Shown: positions 30,503-40,074, numbered from the stretch's first letter. The stretch: DNA of 53,402 nt from Acidobacteriota bacterium (GCA_013290025.1 JABCYV010000005.1:1-53402); one strand, 5' to 3'. Notes: a model not told the origin generated them from the letters alone. Made by a program: numbers and translations.

Positions 30503-33500
30503 ATGGTCCCCAGACGACTCTTCGATCTCGCGACCGGATTTCTCCCGGTCATTTCCCTCACCTTAATTCTTCTACCTGGCGCTGCAACAGTCTGGGCCCA
30601 ACTAGCCGGAACGACCCTGTCGGGTCAGGTTTCGGATCGATCTGGGGCCATTGTCGCGTCGGCGAGCGTGACGATCAGAAACATGGCAACTGATGAAGTC
30701 CGTACTGTGACCACCAACGAGAAGGGACTGTATAACGCGCCGAGCCTTCAGCCGGGCATCTATTCCGTCACCGTTTCGGCTCTGGGCTTTGCGACCCACG
30801 TGGAACGCGACCTGCAGCTCACGGTGGGTGCGATCCGAAAGCTAGATGTCTCTCTCACGATTGGTACGACGGCCGAGCAGGTCGAGGTGCAGGCAGGCGC
30901 AGCAGATGTTGAAACTGATACCTCGGTCATTAGTGCAACGGTTGGGCAGGAGCGCATCGTCGATCTGCCCCTGAATGGCAGAGACTGGACCCAGCTCGCA
31001 GTTCTGCAGCCGGGCGTAGTTAGCGTTCGAGCTCAGGAACCGACCACCGGTAATTCCAACCGCGGTGTGCGGGGCTTTGGCAATCAGTTGGCAAGCAACG
31101 GTCATAGCCCATATGAGAACACCTATCGCGTGGACGGCATCAACGAAAACGATTATTCGAACGGGGCTCCCGGCAGCGTGATCGGCGCCAATCTTGGCGT
31201 AGACGCAATTCAGCAGTTTAGTGTTGTGACTACGTCCTACACGGCCGAGTACGGGCGTACGTCGGGTTCTGTGATCAACGCAGTCACGCGATCCGGCGCA
31301 AACGAGCTGCACGGGAGCGCGTATGTTTTTGATCGCGACAAGATATTCGACGCCAGAAATTTCTTTGATACACCCCAAATTCCGCCCTTCCACCGCGTTC
31401 AATTTGGCGGCGCAGCGGGTGGGCCAATACAGAGGAACCGCACATTCATCTTTGGCGACTATGAAGGAGTGCGCCAGTCGCAGAGCGTGAATTTCAATAG
31501 CGTCGTGCCGTCGCCCGCGGCCCGCAGGGGCCAGTTGCATCGAGCGGATGGAACCCCGGTAACGGTCACGGTGGCTCCAAATATTGTTCCCTATCTGGGA
31601 CTCTATCCTCTTCCTAATTTTGGCCTCAATCCAGGCACGTTTGGCGACACGGGCAACTATGTCACGACCGGTCTGCTTAACTTAAGCGAGAACTTCGTCA
31701 CCACGCGCATCGATCACACTTTTTCGGAAAACGACAATCTGTCTGGAACCTACCTCTACGACAACGGTCCTGAGACCGTCCCGGATAGTCTCGGAAATAC
31801 ATTGAGCCGTCTCAATTCAGGACGGCAACTGGTGAGTATCACCGAAACGCACATCTTTAGGTCCAAGATCCTGAATGTTGTTCGCCTCGGATATAACCGC
31901 AGCATCGGAGACATCCTGGTGCCAGTGAAAGCTCTTACGCCCGCGGGAGGAAACCCGGCCCTGGGTTACACGAGCGGCACCTTTGCTCCAACCATCAATA
32001 TAGATGGGATTGTGTCAATTGGAGGGCTGGGCAGTCTCCGCCAGGCCTCGATAAGGTATAACTCCTACCAGTTTTATGATGACGTAGCGATGAGCCGGGG
32101 GGCGCATTTGCTGAAAGCGGGCTTCGCGTTCGAGAGAATTCTCCCCGGTGCAAAAGCAAAATCGCAGAACGGCACCGCCAACTTTCAAACCACAGGCAAC
32201 GTCACTGCTCTCGAGAACTTCCTCACGGGCAACCTGTTCTCCGCTCTTGTTCTGCCGAATGGAACATCATCTCCGATAGAAGTGCAGGACAACCTGTTTG
32301 GTGGTTACATTCAAGACGACTGGCGCGTCCGCCGGAATCTGACCCTGAATCTGGGATTGAGATACGAAATGCTGACCATCCCAACCGACCGGAAGAATCG
32401 CGCAGGACTGATCAATACGCTAACGGCCCCTCCGGGCAGCGGGCCATGCCCGGCGGTGATCATGCCGACGACGGTGCCCGGCTGTGTTGTGCCGGTCAAG
32501 CAGTTCTGGCAAAGCAATCCCACGATTCATAACTTTGAGCCGCGGGTGGGATTCGCCTACGACGTATTCGGCAATGGGAAGACCGCGGTTCGCGCGGGCT
32601 TCGGGATCTATGACATGCTCCCGCTCCCTTACATCTATGCGACCTACGCGGCCATCTCTGCGCCTTACTCGCAGGATGAGATTGTGCCCGGGTTTTTGCT
32701 GCCGCCAGGCGGTTTTCCGAGTGCGGTTGCCGCCGTTGGCGCGGCGACCTCCTCCATTCGTATTGGGCACTTCATCGAGCAACATCCGAAGCGAACCTAC
32801 TCGCTGAATTACAACCTCAATGTTGAACAGCAGATCTCGCGAAATCTTTCTGCAATGATCGGGTACGTCGGGTCTCACACGCTGCATACGCCGTTTCAGG
32901 CTGAAGACATGAACCAGGTGGCTCCCTCCAATGTCCCAGTTATCGATGGCCGTTATGTGTATCCAGCGGGAGGGGTGCAGCAGGATGCGAACGCAACTGA
33001 GATCTTCGGGCTGCTCTTCGATGGCAACGCGAACTACAACGGAATGATCACACAGATTCGGGCCAGGGCGTACCATGGGCTCTCCGTCCAAGGTACCTAC
33101 GCCTGGGGTCGATGCACAGATCTAGGGTCGGGCACGCAATCTCCATCGACATATCAGAATTCCTTCGCCAGTCTCATCTACTACGACAAGACACTGCGAA
33201 GGGGAGAATGCGATTTTAATATTGCCCAGAACTTCTCCGCAAACTTCCTCTATGCACTGCCCGCTCCGCAACAGGGGCTAATGCGGACGATAGCAAGTGG
33301 CTGGCAAATAGGAGGAATCATCATTGCGAGCACCGGCGTGCCCTTTTCCCTGATGCAGGCTGGGGATGTTCTTGGGCAACAAGGGCAGAGCTTTGGTGCG
33401 GTGCCGGATGTAGTCCCAAATTGCAATCCCATCAATCAACATTTCAAGGGTTCAGGCTTGATTTATGTCAACCCGGCTTGCTTCGTGTTTCCAACAGTTG

Positions 33501-33868
33501 CGATTGGTTCGGCGATCGCACCGCTTTGCAACCAGGGAGGAACGACTCCTACCAATGGCCAGGTACTCTGCCTGAATGCACAGGGGAATGCGCGTCGCAA
33601 TCAGCTGGTTGGTCCGCGCCTCGTGGACGTAGATTTGTCGCTTGTCAAGAACATCCGCATTCCTCGCATCTCAGATGCGTTCAATCTTCAGCTGCGGGTA
33701 GAAGCCTTCAACATCTTCAATTGTGCGAACTTCCAGGCCCCAACTCATAACACCACTTTCGGTGGGCGGCTCGGCTTTAATCAGGAATCTCCTGGGACGG
33801 CCGGCCTTTTAGACTCCACCGCGACTCCATCCCGGCAAGTTCAGCTCGGAGCCAAGGTGATCTTTTAG
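30503..33868 (+). CDS. TonB-dependent receptor with carboxypeptidase-regulatory-like N-terminal domain (Oar-like)
   Basis: 1121 residues from the ATG at 30503, five bases after AGGGGG. Signal peptide about 1-33 ending VWAQ. Residues 35-120 form a Cna-B/CarboxypepD-regulatory domain (TTLSGQVSDRSGAIVASASV, LYNAPSLQPGIYSVTVSALG). The plug follows with VDLPLNGRDWTQLAVLQPG and YRVDGINENDYSNGAPGS, then VVTTSYTAEYGRTSGSVINA and a 22-strand-type barrel ending RQVQLGAKVIF. These receptors dominate Acidobacteriota outer membranes and import carbohydrates or other large solutes. Its operator matches that of the AtuA-like gene, so it probably imports the substrate of that pathway. Confidence 0.92.
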   Translation: MVPRRLFDLATGFLPVISLTLILLPGAATVWAQLAGTTLSGQVSDRSGAIVASASVTIRNMATDEVRTVTTNEKGLYNAPSLQPGIYSVTVSALGFATHVERDLQLTVGAIRKLDVSLTIGTTAEQVEVQAGAADVETDTSVISATVGQERIVDLPLNGRDWTQLAVLQPGVVSVRAQEPTTGNSNRGVRGFGNQLASNGHSPYENTYRVDGINENDYSNGAPGSVIGANLGVDAIQQFSVVTTSYTAEYGRTSGSVINAVTRSGANELHGSAYVFDRDKIFDARNFFDTPQIPPFHRVQFGGAAGGPIQRNRTFIFGDYEGVRQSQSVNFNSVVPSPAARRGQLHRADGTPVTVTVAPNIVPYLGLYPLPNFGLNPGTFGDTGNYVTTGLLNLSENFVTTRIDHTFSENDNLSGTYLYDNGPETVPDSLGNTLSRLNSGRQLVSITETHIFRSKILNVVRLGYNRSIGDILVPVKALTPAGGNPALGYTSGTFAPTINIDGIVSIGGLGSLRQASIRYNSYQFYDDVAMSRGAHLLKAGFAFERILPGAKAKSQNGTANFQTTGNVTALENFLTGNLFSALVLPNGTSSPIEVQDNLFGGYIQDDWRVRRNLTLNLGLRYEMLTIPTDRKNRAGLINTLTAPPGSGPCPAVIMPTTVPGCVVPVKQFWQSNPTIHNFEPRVGFAYDVFGNGKTAVRAGFGIYDMLPLPYIYATYAAISAPYSQDEIVPGFLLPPGGFPSAVAAVGAATSSIRIGHFIEQHPKRTYSLNYNLNVEQQISRNLSAMIGYVGSHTLHTPFQAEDMNQVAPSNVPVIDGRYVYPAGGVQQDANATEIFGLLFDGNANYNGMITQIRARAYHGLSVQGTYAWGRCTDLGSGTQSPSTYQNSFASLIYYDKTLRRGECDFNIAQNFSANFLYALPAPQQGLMRTIASGWQIGGIIIASTGVPFSLMQAGDVLGQQGQSFGAVPDVVPNCNPINQHFKGSGLIYVNPACFVFPTVAIGSAIAPLCNQGGTTPTNGQVLCLNAQGNARRNQLVGPRLVDVDLSLVKNIRIPRISDAFNLQLRVEAFNIFNCANFQAPTHNTTFGGRLGFNQESPGTAGLLDSTATPSRQVQLGAKVIF

Positions 33869-33869
33869 C

Positions 33870-34145
33870 TCAAGAGGAGTGGCAGGCGGCGACGGCTTTG
33901 AGTTCGTCGCTCCAAATCGCCTGGCCAATGTGGTTTCTCACTACATAGACTTGGGAGGCGGTCGCGCGATTCTTTGCATAATCCGAGGCTATGCCACGTA
34001 GAGAGACAGCGCTGACAGAATATGTCAGAAGTCCGTATGGATTTGTAAGGAGCAAGCCTTCTGGCTGGTGAGTGGTGCCGTCTTCCTGTATACCGTTAAT
34101 GAGAGAAAAGATCCGGCGGTATCCAGTCTGTGACGATTCAATCCT
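33870..34145 (-). other. Uncertain C-terminal-like open frame opposite the intergenic region
   Basis: The minus-strand frame is open for about 91 codons and ends AIWSDELKAVAACHSS at 33870. It reads like real protein (EGLLLTNPYGLLTYSVSAVS, ASQVYVVRNHIGQ) but has no ATG and its upstream end runs into a stop just inside the kinase gene's 5' end. A 3' remnant of a lost gene is possible; chance openness is also possible. Not recognised. Confidence 0.3.
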
Positions 34146-35554
34146 CTATCAGTGGTCCGAATGCCAGAGCGCCCATTGGACGATTATTTACCAAGGTGTT
34201 CCTCTGGTTCTGGTTGACCGTTCTGGCGCTGTTCGCCATCTTTCTGGCTAGCCGTATGCTCGGTACTCGAGTGGTTCCGTCTACGGATGTCATCGCATCG
34301 TTCGCTCCCAGAGTAGCGGACGAGGCAGCACACGCTTATGAATCGGGAGGTGCACAAGAATTCGAACAGTTCGAGCGCGGACTGGTCGGGAAGTCCGGGA
34401 TTGAGCTCTATCTGATCGATGGCTACGGTAAGGATGTTTTGTCGCGGCCCATTCCCTCTGACACTCTGTCTATAGTACGTGCAGCCCGGAGTGACGGACG
34501 CGTTCTTACCCGCTACGGGCTCAGCTCGCACAGATCATCTTATAAATTCACTTCGCCGTCGGGGCATCCTTACGTTCTTCTCGTCCGCGCCGGCTGGCAA
34601 GTCGGAAGATTCCTGGACACTACAGCCGGAGGTGGGCTGCCGCTCTTCGGCGCAGTCTTGCTCATGGTGACGATCTTCTGCTTGTGGCTTACGCACCACA
34701 TTGTTGCACCCATTCAAGGGATTCAATCTGCTGCGAGAAGGGTCGCGGCGGGCGATCTGAGCGTAAGATCGCCGGCCGAGGTATCCGAGCGCCACGATGA
34801 ACTTGCGGCTCTGGCAGCAGATTTTGATGCCATGGTTGAAAGGTTGAGCGCCTTCGTACGCTCCCAAAAGGATCTATTGAGCACCGTCTCGCACGAGCTC
34901 CGCTCTCCCCTCACGCGATTAATTATGTCTTTAGCTCTTTTGCGAAAGCAGTCGCCGCCCGAGGCCGAAGAATTATTGCAACGGATGGAGCACGATGTCG
35001 GGCGGGTCGATACGCTCATGGGGCAGCTTTTGACACTCTCGCGTTTGGAAACGGGTCTATCGTCCGACGCGAGAGACAACGTCGACTTGTCTCAATTAGT
35101 TCAGGAAGTGGTGGCTGACGGCGATTTCGAGGCCCATTCTTGTGGGAAGTCTGTGAGGCTGCAAGCCGAAGGAGGGATTGTCATCGAGAAGGCCGATCAG
35201 CAGGCCTTGCGCAGCGCCTGTGAGAATATCATTCGCAACGCGATTCGTTTCACTACGCCCGGGAGTGAAGTGGAAGTGATTTTGAAGACCGAGAAAATGA
35301 CCGCGTCATCGCAGGCTGTTCTTTCAGTCCGCGATTACGGTCCGGGTGTTCCCGGAGAGTCCCTGCAACAAATTTTCCAACCGTTCTTCCGTGTAAGGGA
35401 ACCAAGTGGCGATCCACGGGCAAAGAACGGGACGGGCCTTGGGCTTGCGATTGCTCTCGAGGCAATTCGTCAACACCGCGGCACAATCATCGCATCGAAT
35501 GCCAATCCGATCGGCCTCGAAGTCAAGATCCTGCTGCCGACATGCTACTTGTGA
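34130..35554 (+). CDS. Membrane sensor histidine kinase (HAMP, HisKA, HATPase)
   Basis: 474 residues from a GTG. Membrane helix 1 at about 22-42 and helix 2 at 170-190 bracket a periplasmic sensor of about 125 residues. A HAMP domain (190-243, PIQGIQSAARRVAAGDLSVR) leads to the H-box STVSHELRSPLTRLIMSLAL with His255 as phosphate acceptor. The N-box ENIIRNAIRFTTPG, G1 DYGPGVPGE, F-box IFQPFFRV and G2 GTGLGLAIALEAIRQH are all intact. The layout resembles CpxA-type kinases. The nearest regulator is the OmpR-type gene at 36240-36977 on the other strand, a plausible partner. Confidence 0.92.
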   Translation: MTIQSSISGPNARAPIGRLFTKVFLWFWLTVLALFAIFLASRMLGTRVVPSTDVIASFAPRVADEAAHAYESGGAQEFEQFERGLVGKSGIELYLIDGYGKDVLSRPIPSDTLSIVRAARSDGRVLTRYGLSSHRSSYKFTSPSGHPYVLLVRAGWQVGRFLDTTAGGGLPLFGAVLLMVTIFCLWLTHHIVAPIQGIQSAARRVAAGDLSVRSPAEVSERHDELAALAADFDAMVERLSAFVRSQKDLLSTVSHELRSPLTRLIMSLALLRKQSPPEAEELLQRMEHDVGRVDTLMGQLLTLSRLETGLSSDARDNVDLSQLVQEVVADGDFEAHSCGKSVRLQAEGGIVIEKADQQALRSACENIIRNAIRFTTPGSEVEVILKTEKMTASSQAVLSVRDYGPGVPGESLQQIFQPFFRVREPSGDPRAKNGTGLGLAIALEAIRQHRGTIIASNANPIGLEVKILLPTCYL

Positions 35555-35649
35555 GGTGTCACTCGTCGTAGTCGTAGACGTGACGACCAAGGCTGTTTAA
35601 ACGATGATCAAACTAGAAGCTGTCTCATAGATGTAGTTGGCGTAAACAG

Positions 35650-36138
35650 TTAAAGCGTTCCAGGGGGAAGTAGGTGAAGCTTTCGCTGAGCGTCACGCAC
35701 GGACGAAGACGTTGCAGCCCTTAGATGGAGCCATGCAATGAGGAGGTAAACAAGTACGACGCATGCAGCATAAGCAACGGTGCTGAGCCATACGCTTCCG
35801 AAATGATGTCCGAGATACGCGAAGCACAGAATCCCGCACACCGCCATCATCCAAGCCAACGCGAACCCCGCTGTGACGTTCAGCACAAAGCCCAACCGTC
35901 CTAGGTGGTAGTAGCCGAGTAGGGCTGGCACCACGCCAATGAAAACGAGCGAGAACGTTATGTAAGGGTTAAGAGTGTCAGGCCAGAAGAGATTGCGCAG
36001 AAGTGCCGTCTGGTCACGAGATACCGACTGCACCGCCAGCGGCAAGGCGATTGATGCTGCGGATACAGATGCCAGAACAAAACTTTGCGCTGGGTTAAGA
36101 ATGTGAAGCGTGCGCCACACCGCGCTAATTGTAGCCAA
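35650..36138 (-). CDS. Four-helix membrane protein
   Basis: 162 residues from a TTG; a GTG at 36120 giving MWRTLHILNPAQSF is an alternative. Hydrophobic helices: FVLASVSAASIALPLAVQSV, YITFSLVFIGVVPALLGYYH, LGFVLNVTAGFALAWMMAVC and VWLSTVAYAACVVLVYLLIA. Charged C-terminal tail. No known domain recognised. It lies between the histidine kinase (convergent) and the OmpR-type regulator (same strand, 101 bp upstream). Confidence 0.65.
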   Translation of the reverse strand: MATISAVWRTLHILNPAQSFVLASVSAASIALPLAVQSVSRDQTALLRNLFWPDTLNPYITFSLVFIGVVPALLGYYHLGRLGFVLNVTAGFALAWMMAVCGILCFAYLGHHFGSVWLSTVAYAACVVLVYLLIAWLHLRAATSSSVRDAQRKLHLLPPGTL

Positions 36139-36239
36139 TCAGGCCGCCGCACGTCATCGTAATCGGCGTAGTATCGCGATTACGCTCATTGGGCGGGGGA
36201 TTTATGAGATGGGTTCTAGACCGCAATCGAACAGAACTA

Positions 36240-36977
36240 TCAGAGCGGCCAGGCATACAAATAGCCAACTCCCCGTACGCTGCGGATTCTTTCCGAGCCG
36301 TTTGTCTGTGGACCCAACTTTTGACGAAGGTTGCTTACATGAAGATCGATGCTCCTATCAAAAGGCGAGAATTTTCGGCCCAGGACCCGCTCCACCAGAG
36401 CTTCCCGAGAAAGCACCTGTCCGGGGGATTCCAAGAATGCGTGCAGCAGATCGAACTCTGCCGAAGTCAAGTGCAAAGATTTTCCCGACTTGGATGCAGA
36501 ATGTCCTGCCAAATCCAGTTCCAAATCACCTGACCTGATTGACAGTGGTCGTTGGTGTTTGGCCTGCTCCGACTGCCAACCCGATCGCCGTAGGATGGCC
36601 CCAATGCGCGCGATTAATTCACGCGGGCTGAACGGCTTTGCCAAATAGTCGTCCGCCCCCATTTGGAGGCCCAAAACACGGTCAAACTCGTCGCCTTTGG
36701 CTGTCAGCATCAGAACCGGTGTACGCACGCGCGAACGCAATTCTCGCAGAACATCAAAACCCTTCATATCCGGCAGCATCACATCAAGCACGATCAAATC
36801 GTAATTGCCGCTTGTCCCGGCGTGGCTGCCTTCAGTGCCGCTATGCACGGCCGATATCACGAAACCCTCAGCTTCCAAATACCGTTGCACGAGGTCACAC
36901 AGATCCGGATCGTCGTCCACGATCAGCAAACGCGCATGCTTGCGCATCGTTTCTTCGGGTCTTGCAACCTGGATCAT
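36240..36977 (-). CDS. OmpR/PhoB-family response regulator
   Basis: 245 residues from the ATG at 36977, chosen for the GGAG eight bases upstream; an ATG at 36947 gives MRKHARLLIVDDDPDL and is also possible. The receiver domain has the acidic pocket LLIVDDDPDL, phosphoacceptor Asp65 in LIVLDVMLPDMKG, and Lys in DDYLAKPFSPREL. The C-terminal winged-helix domain reads LHLTSAEFDLLHAFLESPGQ, VLSREALVERVLG and IDLHVSNLRQKLG, ending IRSVRGVGYLY. Length and motifs match CpxR-like regulators, which fits the CpxA-like kinase nearby even though the genes are not in one operon. Confidence 0.94.
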   Translation of the reverse strand: MIQVARPEETMRKHARLLIVDDDPDLCDLVQRYLEAEGFVISAVHSGTEGSHAGTSGNYDLIVLDVMLPDMKGFDVLRELRSRVRTPVLMLTAKGDEFDRVLGLQMGADDYLAKPFSPRELIARIGAILRRSGWQSEQAKHQRPLSIRSGDLELDLAGHSASKSGKSLHLTSAEFDLLHAFLESPGQVLSREALVERVLGRKFSPFDRSIDLHVSNLRQKLGPQTNGSERIRSVRGVGYLYAWPL

Positions 36978-37155
36978 GTATAAACTCCGCACACTTGAAC
37001 GCGGATCTGTTGCACAATTACCCAGAACGTCAGCACCCTCTTCCGACGCAATGATAGCTGACTCACCCGCTACGAGTCCTGACACAAAACCTGCCGGACG
37101 CCAGTCGGGGTCGTCCAATGATCATGAGGGTCCCTCTAATTCTCTTTTCCGAACG

Positions 37156-38211
37156 TCATTCACCAATCGTCGGAGAGAAAACACTGATCCTGGGGTGTGC
37201 GAAAAGGCTCGCATAGCCTACGAACACTCTGTGCGACAGAGGGTCGAGCACGAGGGTATGGGCTCCGTAGTGTGTACGTATCTCGTCCAGAACCCGATAT
37301 GCGTTGGGACCATCTTGCTGAATTACCGTTAATCGTCCGGCCTTTCCGGCGGAATAGATTCGGTGGAGAGTTCCGTCGAATGCTACGGAATCAGGACCAC
37401 CACCGATCTTCAGCGACGTAATAACCCGATGCGACTCCAGGTCAAAGACTACTAACGTTGCATTCCTGGAGCAAACCGCAAAAAGGCGCCGCTGCTCGGA
37501 GTTAATGGCCAGCCCAGATGGTCCTTCACATGGAGCGAGAGACCATTGTCCTATCACTGCCCGCTCGCCAAGATCGATTGCAACAATCGAGTTGATGTCT
37601 TCGAGATTCTGATAAAGAACTCCGGTCTGCGAGTCCATGGCGGGAAACTCTGGCCTTCCGGGAAGCGGTATTATTCCGACCGTTATGCGCTTCTCAGGAT
37701 CGATCAGAGTCGCAATCTTTGCGTCTCCATTCGCCACATACACAAGTTTTGCTGACGGGACATAGAGGATTGCATCCGCATCGTCCGCGACTGGTATCCT
37801 CGTCAGTTGCCGAAGAGAACTTGGATCGAAGACATCTACCGTGTTCTGTCCGCTTCGTGTGACGAAGGCAACGTTATGGTCCGTCATTAAAGCTACCCCG
37901 TGAGCGGCTCCGGTCCCACGTAGCTCGGATACCGTGCTGAGGGACAGATGGTTCGAATTCAAGTCAACCTTGAATAACGCACCCGAGGACTCACTTGTAA
38001 CAAATAAGGTACCGTCGCTTATTGTCAGATAGTCGAGAACATTAAGCGGCCCACTCTTGGGGAGCTCAATATAACCCTCGAATTTCATGAACTTGGATTT
38101 GCTGGGTGTGCCCGGCCAAATAAGATAGGCGGATACCAGAGCTAGACACAGCGCGATCACCGTTGCAAATGCCGCGATCATTCCCAGGTTTCTTTTTACG
38201 AATCCGTCCAT
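37156..38211 (-). CDS. Membrane-anchored YncE-like beta-propeller protein
   Basis: 351 residues with AGGG before the ATG. One hydrophobic helix at about 10-32 (GMIAAFATVIALCLALVSAY) anchors or exports the protein. The rest is a seven-bladed propeller of YncE/YVTN type with repeats such as HNVAFVTRSGQNTVDVFDPS, KLVYVANGDAKIATLIDPEK and RRLFAVCSRNATLVVFDLES. Proteins of this kind act in the periplasm, binding partners or DNA in some cases; function here unknown. It is one of several propellers in the window. Confidence 0.82.
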   Translation of the reverse strand: MDGFVKRNLGMIAAFATVIALCLALVSAYLIWPGTPSKSKFMKFEGYIELPKSGPLNVLDYLTISDGTLFVTSESSGALFKVDLNSNHLSLSTVSELRGTGAAHGVALMTDHNVAFVTRSGQNTVDVFDPSSLRQLTRIPVADDADAILYVPSAKLVYVANGDAKIATLIDPEKRITVGIIPLPGRPEFPAMDSQTGVLYQNLEDINSIVAIDLGERAVIGQWSLAPCEGPSGLAINSEQRRLFAVCSRNATLVVFDLESHRVITSLKIGGGPDSVAFDGTLHRIYSAGKAGRLTVIQQDGPNAYRVLDEIRTHYGAHTLVLDPLSHRVFVGYASLFAHPRISVFSPTIGE

Positions 38212-38294
38212 TTGTTTCCCTAACTAAAACTTTGTTGCCAGAGCAGGGCGCGTAGCACGACCTATGGTTGCCGAGTTGATCCGCCCACAGAATG

Positions 38295-39188
38295 CTATCG
38301 GTGGTGTTCTGGAACCCACCAACCCGGGAGGAGTTTGGGAATGCGCAGCTTTTTTGCCCAGGGTCCCCATTGGGGTTCGAACTCAGTAAGGACATTCCCA
38401 ATACCAATCTGCAGGAACTCGCTCGCCATGCGTTGTTCCGCGTGTGTAACGTCGTTATAGCCATCCGGAAGGATCCCCATCCCGACGAGCCCGCCGGCAG
38501 CTGCCGAAGCGAAATTGCTTGCGGCGAACGTAGTTCTTCCGGAATCTGTCTTATCGAAGATGGTGAAGGCAAGTGCATGTACGGTCCGGGCCAGCGGATT
38601 GGAACTGGTCGAACGCAGGTAGCGGGGATCTTCGTGCAGGAGGGCACCCGTCAGAAATTGGGCAGTGTTTCGGGACAGACGATCTGCCACTCTATATCCG
38701 TAGTTTCTGCCGAATGCATCAGCGCCATCTTTCCATTCCTTGGGATATTTGCTGGGTGGATTGATCATTCCCAATCCCGCCCCAAAGCCAGGCAGGATGA
38801 CGGCGGGTGGGCCGAAAGATTTATGGGCATATATAAGAAATTTATCGCGAACTGTAAGAGGAGTTCTGGTCAGTCTTGGAGACAAGATTGGAAATTGATT
38901 CAGGTGTGTTTCAGAGTCTGGCGGAGGTGGAGGTGGAGATTGGTCCTGCGTCTGATCCTGGGGCATCGGGGCATCGGGAAGAGCGGCGACCGCTGGATCA
39001 TCAGCCAAGGGAATCTGTTTCTCGGCCTGATGGGGCGCAGATGAAAAATCATCGTGTAAACGCACAGTGGATGGGGATTGACTTTCCAAATCTTGCGAGA
39101 AAACGACGCAGGGGTGAACGGAAAACATGGCAGCCGTGACCAACAGGATGCCGGACAAACGTCCAAATCTAGCGCGATTGTTCGTCAT
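38295..39188 (-). CDS. Secreted hypothetical protein with proline-rich segment
   Basis: 297 residues from the ATG at 39188 with GGAGAACC upstream; the frame extends to 39371 but that part looks non-coding. Signal peptide about 1-31 ending VVFSQ. A low-complexity stretch includes DAPMPQDQTQDQSPPPPPP. The following domain (about 100-297) has FLIYAHKSFGPPAVILPGFG, YPKEWKDGADAFGRNYGYRV and FLTGALLHEDPRYLRSTS. I know this pattern as a recurrent Acidobacteriota family without assigned function; probably outer-membrane or periplasmic. Confidence 0.75.
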   Translation of the reverse strand: MTNNRARFGRLSGILLVTAAMFSVHPCVVFSQDLESQSPSTVRLHDDFSSAPHQAEKQIPLADDPAVAALPDAPMPQDQTQDQSPPPPPPDSETHLNQFPILSPRLTRTPLTVRDKFLIYAHKSFGPPAVILPGFGAGLGMINPPSKYPKEWKDGADAFGRNYGYRVADRLSRNTAQFLTGALLHEDPRYLRSTSSNPLARTVHALAFTIFDKTDSGRTTFAASNFASAAAGGLVGMGILPDGYNDVTHAEQRMASEFLQIGIGNVLTEFEPQWGPWAKKLRIPKLLPGWWVPEHHR

Positions 39189-39355
39189 GGTTCTCCAGGC
39201 AGGAAAGTGTTCCTGCTTGCAAAGTACTGGCAGCATGACGAGGGTGCCGTCAAGAAGCGTGAGGCGTTTGTAAGAATTTGTATGGTTTCGGACTAAGGGA
39301 CGCTTGAGAGCTTTAGTGAGTTGTTCCAAAGTCTTCCGGGGAATGCACCGCGACG

Positions 39356-39925
39356 CTAACGAGTTGCACAATCACCTCCGGCAAAGGCGATTACGTCTCT
39401 CTCCGGCTGTGTTTCGGGTGCAATAACGACGCCAGCTAGATTTCGGATCGCAGCGGTCCGTGCGCTAATCACATCCCGCCGAAAACAGCCCAGCAAGAGG
39501 GAGCACTCTTGGGCGGAATACTTTTCCAGGATTGACATGACGAAGACGAAACGCTCGAACGAATTGAGCCCGACAATGCGGGCGAAGTTAGGGAATGCCT
39601 GCACCTCCGCGGGCACGTTTTCGTTCAACGGCGAAAGGCTTGCCTCATTAGATTCATTTTCGTCATTCGGCCGCGGGCAAAGCAACCGGATTGCGTGAAG
39701 GATGATGGTGCGGCGAGCCCACAAACGCGCGCTCTCCTTGAACACGGAATTGTTGCGCACGGAATCGTCAAACCCCGAGAGGAAACAGTCCTCGGCCATC
39801 TGAGGATCTGCGGTCAGTAGGAGAGATAGCAGATAAAGACTGTTCATCTGTTCGAGGTAGACGTGGCAGAAATCACTGCGTGTGGCATATTCGTTTGATC
39901 GTGCGTTCTTGCACTTTTGTGTCAC
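39356..39925 (-). CDS. Degenerate sigma-70-like protein
   Basis: 189 residues from a GTG with AAGGAG nine bases upstream. Residues 18-80 resemble sigma region 2 (DFCHVYLEQMNSLYLLSLLL, ADPQMAEDCFLSGFDDSV, ARLWARRTIILHAIRLL), and residues 115-170 resemble region 4 (LNSFERFVFVMSILEKYSAQ, ECSLLLGCFRRDVISARTAA). The DNA-recognition residues are not well kept, so it may be a diverged sigma or a sigma-like regulator. Genes of this shape recur in Terriglobia. No anti-sigma is next to it. Confidence 0.62.
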   Translation of the reverse strand: MTQKCKNARSNEYATRSDFCHVYLEQMNSLYLLSLLLTADPQMAEDCFLSGFDDSVRNNSVFKESARLWARRTIILHAIRLLCPRPNDENESNEASLSPLNENVPAEVQAFPNFARIVGLNSFERFVFVMSILEKYSAQECSLLLGCFRRDVISARTAAIRNLAGVVIAPETQPERDVIAFAGGDCATR

Positions 39926-40074
39926 TTTGGCTCCTTCTTCTGTTGCGGCTAGGGATAAAAATTCGTATCAGGACAACCCGTCTCTGTTCGAGAATTCAGA
40001 AAGAAGTGGCGCTTTCCCGCTGACCCTGCGCCCATCCGCACCCTATCAATGTTTCCGGATATTGGTTGACGTGC

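Noticed and set aside
30842-31540. Open frame of about 230 codons on the minus strand
   Set aside because: Antisense to the TonB receptor, which has full domain support.
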